Of a DNA stretch of 32,260 bases, positions 23,621 to 31,595 are shown in pieces. Where the stretch lies: the NCBI GenBank assembly GCA_016180285.1, contig JACPBO010000007.1, positions 1-32,260 on the forward strand, in the 5' to 3' direction. Positions within the stretch are counted from its first letter, which is position 1. Every line of letters starts with the position of its first letter. The position numbers and the translations under genes are program-made. The notes beneath the pieces are model-generated. The model was not told where the DNA came from and did no database searches. It saw only the letters and a program-made list of their open reading frames with translations. This stretch comes from Candidatus Woesearchaeota archaeon. GTDB taxonomy: Archaea; Nanobdellota; Nanobdellia; Woesearchaeales; JACPBO01.

Positions 23621-24088
23621 ATGGATCAAAAAGTCTCAAAAGACACGCCATTGGCTGAGATAACTTTAAGGAGATATGAAAAGCCGCAGAATCTTGAAAA
23701 AAGGGATCTTGTCAAAAAACTGTGCCTGAGCCTTGGTTTGCTGCAGCCAGGTGATTCCAGGGATGTTGTTGTTGATATTCTTTATGTCCTGCTGGAAGCA
23801 AAGAAAAACAAGAAGGAATTAAGCAGTGTTGATGTTGAAGAGCAGGTTAAGGAATTAAGAAAAAGCCATAAGCTTGCAATGCTCGGCGTAGCAGGATCAA
23901 ACATAAGAAGGCAGCTGAAAAGATTGAGGGATCTGTTCCTGATAGAAAAAACAGGCAATATGTACAGGATTACAGAGCATTCCATGATATTTGATGTATT
24001 CAACGAGAAAATAGAAAGCTTTTTATTAAGCTCGATATTAACAAGGGTAAAAGAGTATGTTAAAAAAATAGATGAGGAATTCAAATGA
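23621..24088 (+). CDS. Winged-helix-like hypothetical protein
   Basis: A 155-aa soluble, mostly helical protein. Residues about 30-120 look like a winged helix: helices around LVKKLCLSLGLL and VVDILYVLLEAKK, a recognition-like helix GSNIRRQLKRLRDLFLIEKTG, then the hairpin NMYRITEH. This suggests DNA binding, but no family can be named. It is the first gene of a leaderless unit with two more genes whose starts overlap (ATGA at 24085 and 24546). Confidence 0.6.
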   Translation: MDQKVSKDTPLAEITLRRYEKPQNLEKRDLVKKLCLSLGLLQPGDSRDVVVDILYVLLEAKKNKKELSSVDVEEQVKELRKSHKLAMLGVAGSNIRRQLKRLRDLFLIEKTGNMYRITEHSMIFDVFNEKIESFLLSSILTRVKEYVKKIDEEFK

Positions 24089-24549
24089 ACCATTGGATAT
24101 TGGATGAATTTTTAAAATACCTTATCGAGTCTTCTATTGAAGGCAAGGTGGTGTTGGAAGTTACACAAGGCATAAATGTGCAATTTAATGTTGGCAAGCC
24201 TTATTTATTAAGTGCAAGCTTGCCGATGCATAATCAAAAGGAAGAAACAGAAAGGCTAGAGCAGGCGTTAGTTAATGTTATTGCAAAGAAATACAATTTA
24301 AAAGCTAGGCATGTAAATGGAAGTGGAGTTTTATATTGCGATAATAAAGCTTGTTCGAAAAGCACATTCGAAAGAAAAAAAGATGCAGCCAGATTATTAA
24401 GTGCAGCATGCACTGAATACTTTAACATCAGATTAGATGGCACATTTGGCCAAGCAGAAGCCAGGATAAAAAATGTTGTAAACTCGGCTTACCAATCTAT
24501 TGATGCAAAAGCATTAGAAGAGGCTAAAACACTAGTTGATGAAAAATGA
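24085..24549 (+). CDS. Hypothetical protein, 154 aa
   Basis: Unrecognised soluble protein overlapping its upstream neighbour by 4 nt and the zinc-ribbon gene by 4 nt. A beta-rich N-terminal part (KVVLEVTQGINVQFNVGKPYLL broken by turns) is followed by helices with a central LYCDNKACSKS pair of cysteines and a helical tail. No catalytic motif is seen. Tight coupling to a winged-helix protein and a zinc ribbon suggests a nucleic-acid related role (inference). Confidence 0.6.
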   Translation: MNHWILDEFLKYLIESSIEGKVVLEVTQGINVQFNVGKPYLLSASLPMHNQKEETERLEQALVNVIAKKYNLKARHVNGSGVLYCDNKACSKSTFERKKDAARLLSAACTEYFNIRLDGTFGQAEARIKNVVNSAYQSIDAKALEEAKTLVDEK

Positions 24550-24695
24550 ACAACATACTGTGCATAAAATGCAAAGTCGGAAAAATGGTCAGAAAAGGCG
24601 TAATGGACAGCGGCAATTCACGCTATACCAATTATGAATGCGATCACTGCGGGAATCTAATTACAATGTGCGAAGGGCTTAATCCTGAAAAATAA
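24546..24695 (+). CDS. 49-aa zinc-ribbon protein
   Basis: A small gene with CIKC near residues 6-9 and CDHC near 33-36, spaced like a four-cysteine zinc ribbon, with a GNLITMCEG end. The ATG overlaps the previous stop (ATGA), which supports translation. No family named. Confidence 0.65.
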   Translation: MNNILCIKCKVGKMVRKGVMDSGNSRYTNYECDHCGNLITMCEGLNPEK

Positions 24696-24720
24696 GTTAG
24701 GCCAAAGTGATGATTTCTTG

Positions 24721-25086
24721 TTAAAAATTTTGGCCAAATAGACTTTCACTATGCCTGTTTGAGATTCCCGCCAATTTCAACATTTTGCTCTTATTCGGGA
24801 TTATTTCTATTTTCGCATCTTTTTCCGAGTATAACAGCAACAATAGAGCATCAAAGTGATTTCCAGTATACTTTTTAAAATCATTTAATTGTAAATCGAA
24901 TGCTTGGTCTACTAATTCTATTGTTTCTGCTGCATCATGTCGATCTTTAAAATAGTCAACAATGTTCCTGATCTCGCTTATTAAATGGCGATATATAAAT
25001 TCATCATTGTTTTCTATTGAGGCCTCTTTGGCTTCTTCTATTAATCTCTCCAACAAGATTAGCGCTTTATTATAGACTTCATTCAT
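24721..25086 (-). CDS. Hypothetical helical protein, 121 aa
   Basis: An acidic, mainly helical 121-aa protein of unknown function. The N-terminal half is long amphipathic helices (KALILLERLIEEAKEA, EIRNIVDYFKDRHDA) and the C-terminal half is more basic. No motif or signal peptide is visible. The minus-strand TATA box about 25 nt upstream suggests a leaderless transcript. It is convergent with the preceding three-gene unit. Confidence 0.55.
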   Translation of the reverse strand: MNEVYNKALILLERLIEEAKEASIENNDEFIYRHLISEIRNIVDYFKDRHDAAETIELVDQAFDLQLNDFKKYTGNHFDALLLLLYSEKDAKIEIIPNKSKMLKLAGISNRHSESLFGQNF

Positions 25087-25101
25087 ATTAGATGCTGCCC
25101 C

Positions 25102-25152
25102 ATATTATATAATCCTGCATATAAGGTTTTAACTGCCTATATTTAAATATAT
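25102..25152. promoter_or_regulatory. Divergent promoter region
   Basis: On the minus strand TTATATAAT (about 25105-25113) serves the 121-aa gene. On the plus strand TATTTAAATATAT (25139-25152) lies about 27 nt before ATG 25176. Both starts lack Shine-Dalgarno sequences, consistent with leaderless mRNAs. Confidence 0.5.
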
Positions 25153-25175
25153 CCTATGATAACACATTTAGAATA

Positions 25176-25715
25176 ATGATATATGAGCCTCAAGAAGATT
25201 CCTTATTGCTGCAAGAATATGTGAAAAAACATGCTTTTGGCATGGTCTTAGATGTAGGCGCTGGTTCAGGGATACAAGCGATAGAGGCAGCCAAAAAGAA
25301 AGTTGTGAAGAAAGTTATTGCTGCGGATATCCAAAAGGATGTTGTTGATTATTTAAAAAGCAAAATTAAAAACAAGAAGATAATAGCCAAGCAAAGCGAT
25401 CTTTTTTCAAATATTAAAAACATGAAATTTGACACGATTATTTTCAATCCGCCTTACCTTCCTTCTGATCTGAAAGTCAAAGACATAACCATAGAAGGGG
25501 GCAAAAAAGGATATGAGGTTATTGAAAGGTTTTTGAGCAAAGCAAATAATTATCTTAAAAAAGACGGCATTATTTTGATGGTTTTTTCATCGCTGACAAA
25601 GCCGAGAATGATCAATAAACTGATAAAGAAAAATAAGTTAAAATACAGATTATTGGGCAAAAAGCGCATATTCTTTGAAGAGATGATGGTTTATCTTGTT
25701 GAAAGAGAAAAATGA
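25176..25715 (+). CDS. HemK2/Mtq2-type protein glutamine methyltransferase
   Basis: A 179-aa class I SAM-dependent methyltransferase. It opens with IYEPQEDS, typical of the archaeal/eukaryotic HemK2 (Mtq2) group, has the SAM motif VLDVGAGSG at 24-32, and the NPPY catalytic motif at 91-94 that binds a planar amide or amine. Relatives methylate the GGQ glutamine of release factor aRF1/eRF1, usually with Trm112; N6-adenine methylation is another NPPY activity. The stop overlaps the kinase gene by 4 nt. The size fits Mtq2. Confidence 0.82.
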   Translation: MIYEPQEDSLLLQEYVKKHAFGMVLDVGAGSGIQAIEAAKKKVVKKVIAADIQKDVVDYLKSKIKNKKIIAKQSDLFSNIKNMKFDTIIFNPPYLPSDLKVKDITIEGGKKGYEVIERFLSKANNYLKKDGIILMVFSSLTKPRMINKLIKKNKLKYRLLGKKRIFFEEMMVYLVEREK

Positions 25716-26299
25716 AATTCTACAAAAAAGGCAAGCGCGGATTGGTTTATTTCTCTAAATATAAGAACAAAAAAATAATCATCAAAATAAAGAATCCTGA
25801 AAGCAGGGCTGAAAACAGGATAGAGAATGAGTTCAGATTTTTAAAAATATTGAATAAAATGAACATTGGTCCAAATGCCCTATTCTTTAAAAATGGAAAG
25901 TTGGGGATGGAGTTTGTTGATGGTGTTTATTTCTTGGATTTTATTAAAAAAGAGAACAATAAAAATGCAATATTGAAAATAATAAAAACACTCTATGATC
26001 AATTATATCAATTAGACGAGCTGAAAATAAATAAGGAAGAGATGTCGCATCCGCACAAGCACATTATAGTGGCTGAGCATAATAAACCTGTCCTGATTGA
26101 CTTCGAGCGCGCACATTATGCTGCAAAGCCAGCCAATGTCACGCAGTTCTCGGTTTTTCTGGTCTCGGATTTTGTTTCAAAACTTTTAAAAGAGAAAAGT
26201 ATAAAAATAAACAGGCAAGACATGATTGAAAGCTGCAAAATTTACAAAAATAAAGCGGGCTACAACAACTTTTTGATGATCATAGGGCAAATCAGATGA
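25712..26299 (+). CDS. Small atypical protein kinase-like protein
   Basis: A 195-aa protein of the kinase fold, in the style of archaeal Bud32/RIO-like small kinases. A GKRGLVY glycine loop (7-13), lysine in KIIIKIKN (about K25), a helix glutamate in NRIENEF, PHKHIIV (about 114-120) in place of the HxD loop, and LIDFERA (129-134) as the DFG-like metal site are visible. The catalytic HxD aspartate is not obvious, so activity is uncertain. It overlaps both neighbours by 4 nt. Confidence 0.68.
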   Translation: MKFYKKGKRGLVYFSKYKNKKIIIKIKNPESRAENRIENEFRFLKILNKMNIGPNALFFKNGKLGMEFVDGVYFLDFIKKENNKNAILKIIKTLYDQLYQLDELKINKEEMSHPHKHIIVAEHNKPVLIDFERAHYAAKPANVTQFSVFLVSDFVSKLLKEKSIKINRQDMIESCKIYKNKAGYNNFLMIIGQIR

Positions 26300-26664
26300 C
26301 AAAAAAGAGGATTGCAAAGAAAAGCTTCGAATGCGAGAACTGCGGGCAGTGCTGCAGGCTTCTTTTTAAGCCGAATAAGTCAGACATCGTGAAAATAGAG
26401 GCTGCAGGCCATGCTGATTTTCTAATGAACCATCCATTCAGGAAAGATCAGGAAGGCTATATGAAGCTGATCAATGGAGACTGTTTTTTCCTTGTAAAAA
26501 ATACCGACGGAACAAGCTCCTGCAGAATATATGATGCAAGGCCAAAGGCGTGCAGGGATTATCCTTTTTTCAGCAAAAAAACAGCAGAAGACTGCAAGCC
26601 AATGCACCATCTTGAGGAAGTCAAGGTCAGATATGCAAAAAATTTATATATTCCAAAGATATAG
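26296..26664 (+). CDS. CxxCxxCC (YkgJ-type) cysteine cluster protein
   Basis: A 122-aa protein with CENCGQCC at 13-20 followed by a NGDCFFL motif and CRIYDARPKACRDYPFF. These are the hallmarks of the YkgJ/Fe-S or zinc cysteine-cluster family, function unknown. It overlaps the kinase gene (ATGA) and belongs to the same transcript as the methyltransferase. Confidence 0.85.
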   Translation: MTKKRIAKKSFECENCGQCCRLLFKPNKSDIVKIEAAGHADFLMNHPFRKDQEGYMKLINGDCFFLVKNTDGTSSCRIYDARPKACRDYPFFSKKTAEDCKPMHHLEEVKVRYAKNLYIPKI

Positions 26665-26672
26665 CTGTTAAA

Positions 26673-26840
26673 ATGATCGAAATATTCTCAAAAGAGGGCA
26701 TTGTAATCGCTGTTTCCCTGTTTGTTTCCTTCTTCATCTTCCACTGGCTGTTTAACAAGCCCGATAACTCGTTTGACAAGGAAGTTGAAGAGATCCTGAA
26801 ATCCGACAAATACAAGGTCAAGGGAAGGTTTGAGAGCTAG
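26673..26840 (+). CDS. 55-aa single-span membrane protein
   Basis: A short ORF starting 8 nt after the cysteine-cluster gene. It has one hydrophobic helix (GIVIAVSLFVSFFIFHWLF, about 9-27) followed by a charged cytoplasmic-type tail (DKEVEEILKSDKYKVKGRF). Close spacing and codon composition support a real gene, but the family is unknown. Confidence 0.5.
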   Translation: MIEIFSKEGIVIAVSLFVSFFIFHWLFNKPDNSFDKEVEEILKSDKYKVKGRFES

Positions 26841-26866
26841 CATATAAAAGAAAAGTCAGTTAAAAA
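26841..26866 (-). terminator. T-rich 3' end of the minus-strand operon
   Basis: Just after the radical SAM stop the minus strand carries TTTTTAACTGAC and CTTTTCTTTT. T runs are the known archaeal termination signal. No hairpin is evident. Confidence 0.3.
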
Positions 26867-27664
26867 TTATCTTCTATAATTCTCTTTTAATTTTCCGATT
26901 ACGATATCTCTTAGAAATTCACAATCTGATGCCAAAAGCCCATTATCTGTTGGCTCAACATATTTTTTTGTTCCAATAAATGGGCAAGCAGAATTTTCTG
27001 TTAATGGCTTGCAGTCATATTCTAAGCTGTTTTCCACATTTAATCCTTTGACTTCACAAGCATTTAAAAAAGCAACAGCCAATGTTTTGTCCATCCCACT
27101 TAAACCATCAACATTTTTTCCTCTGCCAACTCTAAATACAGGTGTAACTCTGACACCAACTCCAATAGCTGTTGCATAATCTACAACTTTCTCTATTTCA
27201 TCTTTATTTTCACCATAAACCGGCATTGATAGGTGTAATCTAACATCTTCTTGCAGCCATCTTTCTATATTTTCCTTGACTCTATTGACAGTTATACGAT
27301 TGGATGGTTTTGTTATGCTTTTCCATACTTCTTCATCAATAGCTGGCAAGCTTACTTGAAGCTCGCATTTTTGATTTTTTAGTATTTTTGATAAATCTTG
27401 CCTGTACATTGTTCCATTTGTTGATATTAGGATCGTCTCAACATTCAAATCAGATATAGCATATTCCAGCATAGCATTTAATTGAGAATTCATAAATGGC
27501 TCTCCTCCGCTAATATCAATAGATTTTGGTTTATCGCTGTCAATAAGAGTTATAAATTGCTCTAGTGATAAACTCTCTTTTCTTCCAGGATGGCCGTCAG
27601 CATAGCAAAACTTACACTCTAAATTGCAATACATATTAATAGCTAAAACTAGCTGATCAGTCAT
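26867..27664 (-). CDS. Radical SAM protein with SPASM/twitch-like tail
   Basis: A 265-aa radical SAM enzyme. C13, C17 and C20 (MYCNLECKFC) bind the SAM-cleaving 4Fe-4S cluster; SGGEP (52-56) is the SAM-binding motif; ILISTNGT is the following strand. The C-terminal region has further cysteines in YDCKPLTENSACPF and SDCEFLRDIVIGKL. This resembles the SPASM/twitch pattern of auxiliary-cluster enzymes that often modify peptides, such as anaerobic sulfatase-maturating enzymes or RiPP maturases. ATG 27664 overlaps the upstream CFI-box gene by 8 nt. It is the last gene of the minus operon. The substrate is unknown; the neighbouring protein is a natural candidate (inference). Long upstream extension rejected. 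Confidence 0.85.
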   Translation of the reverse strand: MTDQLVLAINMYCNLECKFCYADGHPGRKESLSLEQFITLIDSDKPKSIDISGGEPFMNSQLNAMLEYAISDLNVETILISTNGTMYRQDLSKILKNQKCELQVSLPAIDEEVWKSITKPSNRITVNRVKENIERWLQEDVRLHLSMPVYGENKDEIEKVVDYATAIGVGVRVTPVFRVGRGKNVDGLSGMDKTLAVAFLNACEVKGLNVENSLEYDCKPLTENSACPFIGTKKYVEPTDNGLLASDCEFLRDIVIGKLKENYRR

Positions 27665-29000
27665 TATGCACCGCTTCAATTTTCTTATGATTATGTGATT
27701 TGTATGATTCAACTACAATGTCCAAAGTTTCTTTAATGACCTTTTTAACATTATTTTTCATAGGGCTGTTTTCTACAACTCTTGCTGCAAATTCCCCAGT
27801 TCCCGAGTAGTAGAAATGAACACATGCTGCACCTAAAGGATTCTTTAATAAAACATCATCCCTTATTTCTCTAAGAACCACTACACTAGGGTGATTTATG
27901 TTGCCATAAACTGCTGTGGCTATAAAACAACTTTTAGTACTTTTGTTAAGAATATAGTTCATTGTAAGATCAAGTTCATCACTTGATTCATTAACTTGCT
28001 TAATAGTTTCTTCTGCATTCTTTAACACATTCACATTGAATTTCAATGCATCATTCTTATTTTTTAAATCTTCTAAAGAATATGAGAACCTTCGATGAAT
28101 GGTTGAATCTGTATCCTTTATGTCAACAGGAAATTCTGCGCCATAGCTTCTAATGGCAGAACAAACGGCTTTTATAGATGTTGCATATTCAGCTCCGCCT
28201 TTTTTTAAGTCGCCATAAAGTCTTAATTGTTCATTATAAGATGACTTAGGATTGTTCGGCAATGTGTATAGAGAACTAGCTGTGCTTATTAATCTGCCTT
28301 GCAATGGTCTGATGTAAGAAATAAAGACCTCATTTAGCTTGCCTACAAGCCAATTCATGCCTTCCTTTTTTGTAATAGAAAATGCTGTTGGGTCTTTTTC
28401 GTTGTTAGCAAACATTAAAAATTGCTTATAGCTTTCATACAATGCAGTTACATTTTCTTCTAATTTTGAGTCTGTTGGCGGTGTTTTTAATATTAAGCCG
28501 TATCTGTCATCCATGAATTTTTTGCTGAAATTTATCCATCCTTCAATATCATTTGAAGTTTTAAATTTATTCAGTTGGATTTCTATTTCGTTCTGGCTTA
28601 ATCCTGAAAGGTTCTTTTTTTCATCATAAGTTTGTGATTGTTCCTTCTGTGTTAATAGCCCCTCTTTTTGTAATTTCTCCTTACGGACTTTTATTTTTGA
28701 TTCTAAGTCAGTTATTGCAGTTGCTGCTTCAGGGTATTGTTTCCAGCCATCTTCATGCTCAAGCCTTTGTATTAAGTTTTCTGCTTTTTCAAACTCGCTA
28801 TTGATTATTCCTTTTTGTATTTCTTTTATTGTTTTATCATATCTTGTTTTCTGGCGCGCTTCAGCAGAATAATTTTGTCTGAAAAAATTTACACAGCCCC
28901 TGGAAGCAGAATAGCCTAAAATTAAAGAAGCTAAAATTAATACAGCAGATGCTCCTTTTCTGAGGAATATGCCCGGTGACATTATATTCATTCTTACCAT
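27657..29000 (-). CDS. Membrane-anchored protein with C-terminal CFI-box domain
   Basis: A 447-aa protein. An N-terminal hydrophobic helix (about 17-31, after basic residues) would anchor it, with the bulk likely outside. Residues about 45-340 are mostly helical, charged, probably coiled-coil, and unrecognised. The C-terminal domain begins CFIATAVYGN (358-367) and continues VVVLREIRDDVLLKNPLGAACVHFYY, FAARVVENSP and a final hydrophobic helix. This closely follows what I recall as the CFI-box-CTERM type domain (CFIATAAYG...LReFRD..L..n..G..fv..YY...P). ATG 29000 has GGAGG 10 nt upstream and overlaps the upstream gene by a few nt. Confidence 0.75.
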   Translation of the reverse strand: MVRMNIMSPGIFLRKGASAVLILASLILGYSASRGCVNFFRQNYSAEARQKTRYDKTIKEIQKGIINSEFEKAENLIQRLEHEDGWKQYPEAATAITDLESKIKVRKEKLQKEGLLTQKEQSQTYDEKKNLSGLSQNEIEIQLNKFKTSNDIEGWINFSKKFMDDRYGLILKTPPTDSKLEENVTALYESYKQFLMFANNEKDPTAFSITKKEGMNWLVGKLNEVFISYIRPLQGRLISTASSLYTLPNNPKSSYNEQLRLYGDLKKGGAEYATSIKAVCSAIRSYGAEFPVDIKDTDSTIHRRFSYSLEDLKNKNDALKFNVNVLKNAEETIKQVNESSDELDLTMNYILNKSTKSCFIATAVYGNINHPSVVVLREIRDDVLLKNPLGAACVHFYYSGTGEFAARVVENSPMKNNVKKVIKETLDIVVESYKSHNHKKIEAVHND

Positions 29001-29005
29001 TGTAA

Positions 29006-30703
29006 TTAAGCCTCCGCTTCGTATAGCGGCTGTTGGTTTTTCCATAAAGCAATGCGAGCGTATAATGGTTGAACAACTTTTAAGCTATCTTCAACTTTTT
29101 CACTAGCTTGCGCCTCACTTATTTTAGGAATGCTTGTAGCTAGTTCTTCAAGCTCCTTGCCAGAAAAGTCATTTTTGTGTATTATTGTCAGCAAACCCTT
29201 AATATAGTTATTTGACAAGCTTCCATCATTTAAAAAAGTGGATAAAAGTGTAACGTGCATATCATTAATCTGCCTTGTTGACGCAAAATATAAGACCCCT
29301 TGTTCTTTGAGGTTATTATATATGACTTTTTTTGCATTAACATTGTCAAGCTCTCTTTCTAAAGTCGCTCCAAAAAGCTTGTAAGCCTCTATTGTTGGGC
29401 TAATGCTTTCCCAAGCAGCTTTTGACGGATTAAAATTTGCAATATGTGAGGCCGCATCAGATATGCCGCAGATAGTTAAATCACGCCCCTTTTCTTTAGT
29501 TTCTCTATTGATGCTCACATTATATCTCCATATCTCCCTGTTTTCATCAGGGCCTCTGATCTTTTTGTAAGCAGAAACGCCTAAAGCTGCAACTGGCTCT
29601 AGGATAACTGCGCCACCAAATACATCTTTATCCTCTATATTTTCATTTTTGAACATTTGCCTCATTCTTATTATGCCATCAATCGCAAAATACGGTCCAA
29701 CTAAACCAAACATTTTCCATTGCGTAAGCCCAGCTATTGCTGTTATGGCGCCACCGATTATCTCAACTACACTATAAATAGGAAGTGCATACTCTGCGTA
29801 TTTGCTACTGGGTTTTATGGAAAATTCTCTTTTTATAGCCCTTGGCAAAAAGGGATAAACAGGGTAAAGTGCATATTGCGCTGCTTTTGAAAGTCTGCTA
29901 CCGGCTTCTGAAAATATGCCTTTTTGATCTTCAATATTTATTCTTTCATACTGTAAGCCTTCAATTGATCCTGACAGCTTTTTCATATTATTTTCATTTG
30001 ATGATAATATGATATTATCCCATCCTTCGCGTATCGCTTTTTCTAGCACACTTTTAACATCCTTCCCTCTGTTATTAATCACCAATACGCCGCCTTCATC
30101 TTCTATTTTAAATGAATGGCCCAAGATGGATGCCAAAACAGTTTCTATTGTTTCGCCAAATTTTTCTCCAAATCCCTTTATAGGCGTTGTTTTGCCCTTA
30201 AAAGGCTCTATGCCGTCCCATATTTTTTGTTGTTGCGAAATTGGCAAAGATTTTGATAAGAATAATTCCAGAGCATGTAAAAGATGCACTTTATCCTCTT
30301 CCTGCGCTTCTAAGCCTTGATAAGCAAAAGCCAGATTTGTTAGAGTTTTGTCTAATTCTGTGCCTTTCCAAAAGAAGTTTGTTTCATAGCTTATGTTGTT
30401 CCCATGGTTTAACAATTTAACAGCTTCGTCTACTGTTTTCTTGCGATCTGAAAGTTCATCCATTCGGTATAATGATTGTAAAACATTTCCTAGCCTTAAA
30501 GCCTGATTCAGGTATTCTTGACTTGCTCTTTTTGCATTTTCATAATTTTCGTTTGCTTTTTGCCTTGATTTTTTAGTTACTCTTGACTCTAAAAGCTGTG
30601 TTTTATAGTTATTTCTAAGTTCTCTTAGACCATTAAGCAAGGATTTTACATCACGAAACATATCCTGTTTCGTTATAGCGCCTTCAATAACCTCAACGCT
30701 CAT
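29006..30703 (-). CDS. Unknown 565-aa protein with central hydrophobic segment
   Basis: I do not recognise the family. Residues 1-100 are charged and helical. A region near 195-255 (HSFKIEDEGGVLVINNRG, then AIREGWDNIILSS) is alpha/beta and faintly recalls the A-x-x-x-GW-x-x-I pattern of LPD7-type domains in large mobile-element proteins; this is weak. Residues about 306-346 contain one or two hydrophobic helices (LPIYSVVEIIGGAITAIAGL and the following FGLVGPYFAIDGI). The C-terminal 200 residues are mixed, with no catalytic motif visible. ATG 30703 follows GGTGAGAGG. It overlaps the upstream gene by 11 nt. Confidence 0.65.
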   Translation of the reverse strand: MSVEVIEGAITKQDMFRDVKSLLNGLRELRNNYKTQLLESRVTKKSRQKANENYENAKRASQEYLNQALRLGNVLQSLYRMDELSDRKKTVDEAVKLLNHGNNISYETNFFWKGTELDKTLTNLAFAYQGLEAQEEDKVHLLHALELFLSKSLPISQQQKIWDGIEPFKGKTTPIKGFGEKFGETIETVLASILGHSFKIEDEGGVLVINNRGKDVKSVLEKAIREGWDNIILSSNENNMKKLSGSIEGLQYERINIEDQKGIFSEAGSRLSKAAQYALYPVYPFLPRAIKREFSIKPSSKYAEYALPIYSVVEIIGGAITAIAGLTQWKMFGLVGPYFAIDGIIRMRQMFKNENIEDKDVFGGAVILEPVAALGVSAYKKIRGPDENREIWRYNVSINRETKEKGRDLTICGISDAASHIANFNPSKAAWESISPTIEAYKLFGATLERELDNVNAKKVIYNNLKEQGVLYFASTRQINDMHVTLLSTFLNDGSLSNNYIKGLLTIIHKNDFSGKELEELATSIPKISEAQASEKVEDSLKVVQPLYARIALWKNQQPLYEAEA

Positions 30704-31595
30704 ACCTCTCACCACCCTTTGCAGGCGTTTCTATAGGCAAGGTTTTTTCAGGGCTTACCTTTGCCACTTCTAAGTTTATTTGTGTGGCTAGAAGATTTCT
30801 GTAATTAGTTATAGAATGAACTCCAGCGCCTTTTGTGTATCCTTTGCTTTTGGCTATCTCAACTGCTTCATCCAACATATTCTGCGTTTCTGGAGTAAAA
30901 TATAGGTCTATTGGAACTTGTCTTCTGGCTTTTTCATCAACAACTTTATCTCGCCATTCAAAATGGCTTCCAACATAGCACCTTATTCTTTTATTGCGGC
31001 TGACAGTCATTTCCCTATCAACTGCAATTGTCTTATGAATCAAAACTTTTGATAAAGGAGTATCTTTTAACTCTTGAGCAGTTTTGCCTGTTATTTTTGC
31101 AATGACGAAATCAACCCGTTTTTTTATTTCAGGGTCTTTTAAACCATATTCTGCAAGCTTTCGATCATCTAGCTCGCCACTGCTAACAATATTATTTATA
31201 AGTTGAGTTTCATAGCTATGCTTTACTTGCTGGCCTGCATCAGCCAATGTCAGCATTATTTTTGAATCGCTTTTTGCGCTGCCAAGCCTTGCTTCCAAGC
31301 TTATTACATCTTGATGCGTTTCTAATAATTCGTCTAAAGCATCAGAGCCAGAAGTCTCACCAGGCATTCTCATAAAATAATAAACCTTTTTTGGCAGAAT
31401 AAGATAACTTTTACTCTCTACATTTTCAATTTTTATCTGCAATAAGCTGTAGTTTTTGTCATCTATTAATCCAGCACTACTTAATTTATTTATGGTTTTT
31501 TCATCAGCTATGTAAACCTTTTCATTTGGCCCGGTGGGCAATTCTATTTCTTCCAGATTTTCCCGCTTAATGACCTCAATTAGTTTTTCCTTCAT
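30693..31595 (-). CDS. Unknown 300-aa protein
   Basis: No family recognised. It begins with a short helical/acidic segment, then beta strands (LLQIKIENVESKSYLILPKKVYYF broken by turns), a long helical middle (about 85-200), and a basic patch IRCYVGSHFEWRDK followed by QVPIDLYFTPETQNML. There is no signal peptide or membrane helix. The start overlaps the stop of the AAA+ gene (ATGA) and its 3' end overlaps the next gene by 11 nt, so the three are translationally coupled. Confidence 0.65.
   Translation of the reverse strand: MKEKLIEVIKRENLEEIELPTGPNEKVYIADEKTINKLSSAGLIDDKNYSLLQIKIENVESKSYLILPKKVYYFMRMPGETSGSDALDELLETHQDVISLEARLGSAKSDSKIMLTLADAGQQVKHSYETQLINNIVSSGELDDRKLAEYGLKDPEIKKRVDFVIAKITGKTAQELKDTPLSKVLIHKTIAVDREMTVSRNKRIRCYVGSHFEWRDKVVDEKARRQVPIDLYFTPETQNMLDEAVEIAKSKGYTKGAGVHSITNYRNLLATQINLEVAKVSPEKTLPIETPAKGGERYER

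Noticed and set aside
30009-30320. 103-aa plus-strand frame inside the 565-aa minus gene
   Set aside because: Low-complexity S/P/F-rich antisense reading; the minus-strand gene is supported by overlapping neighbours.
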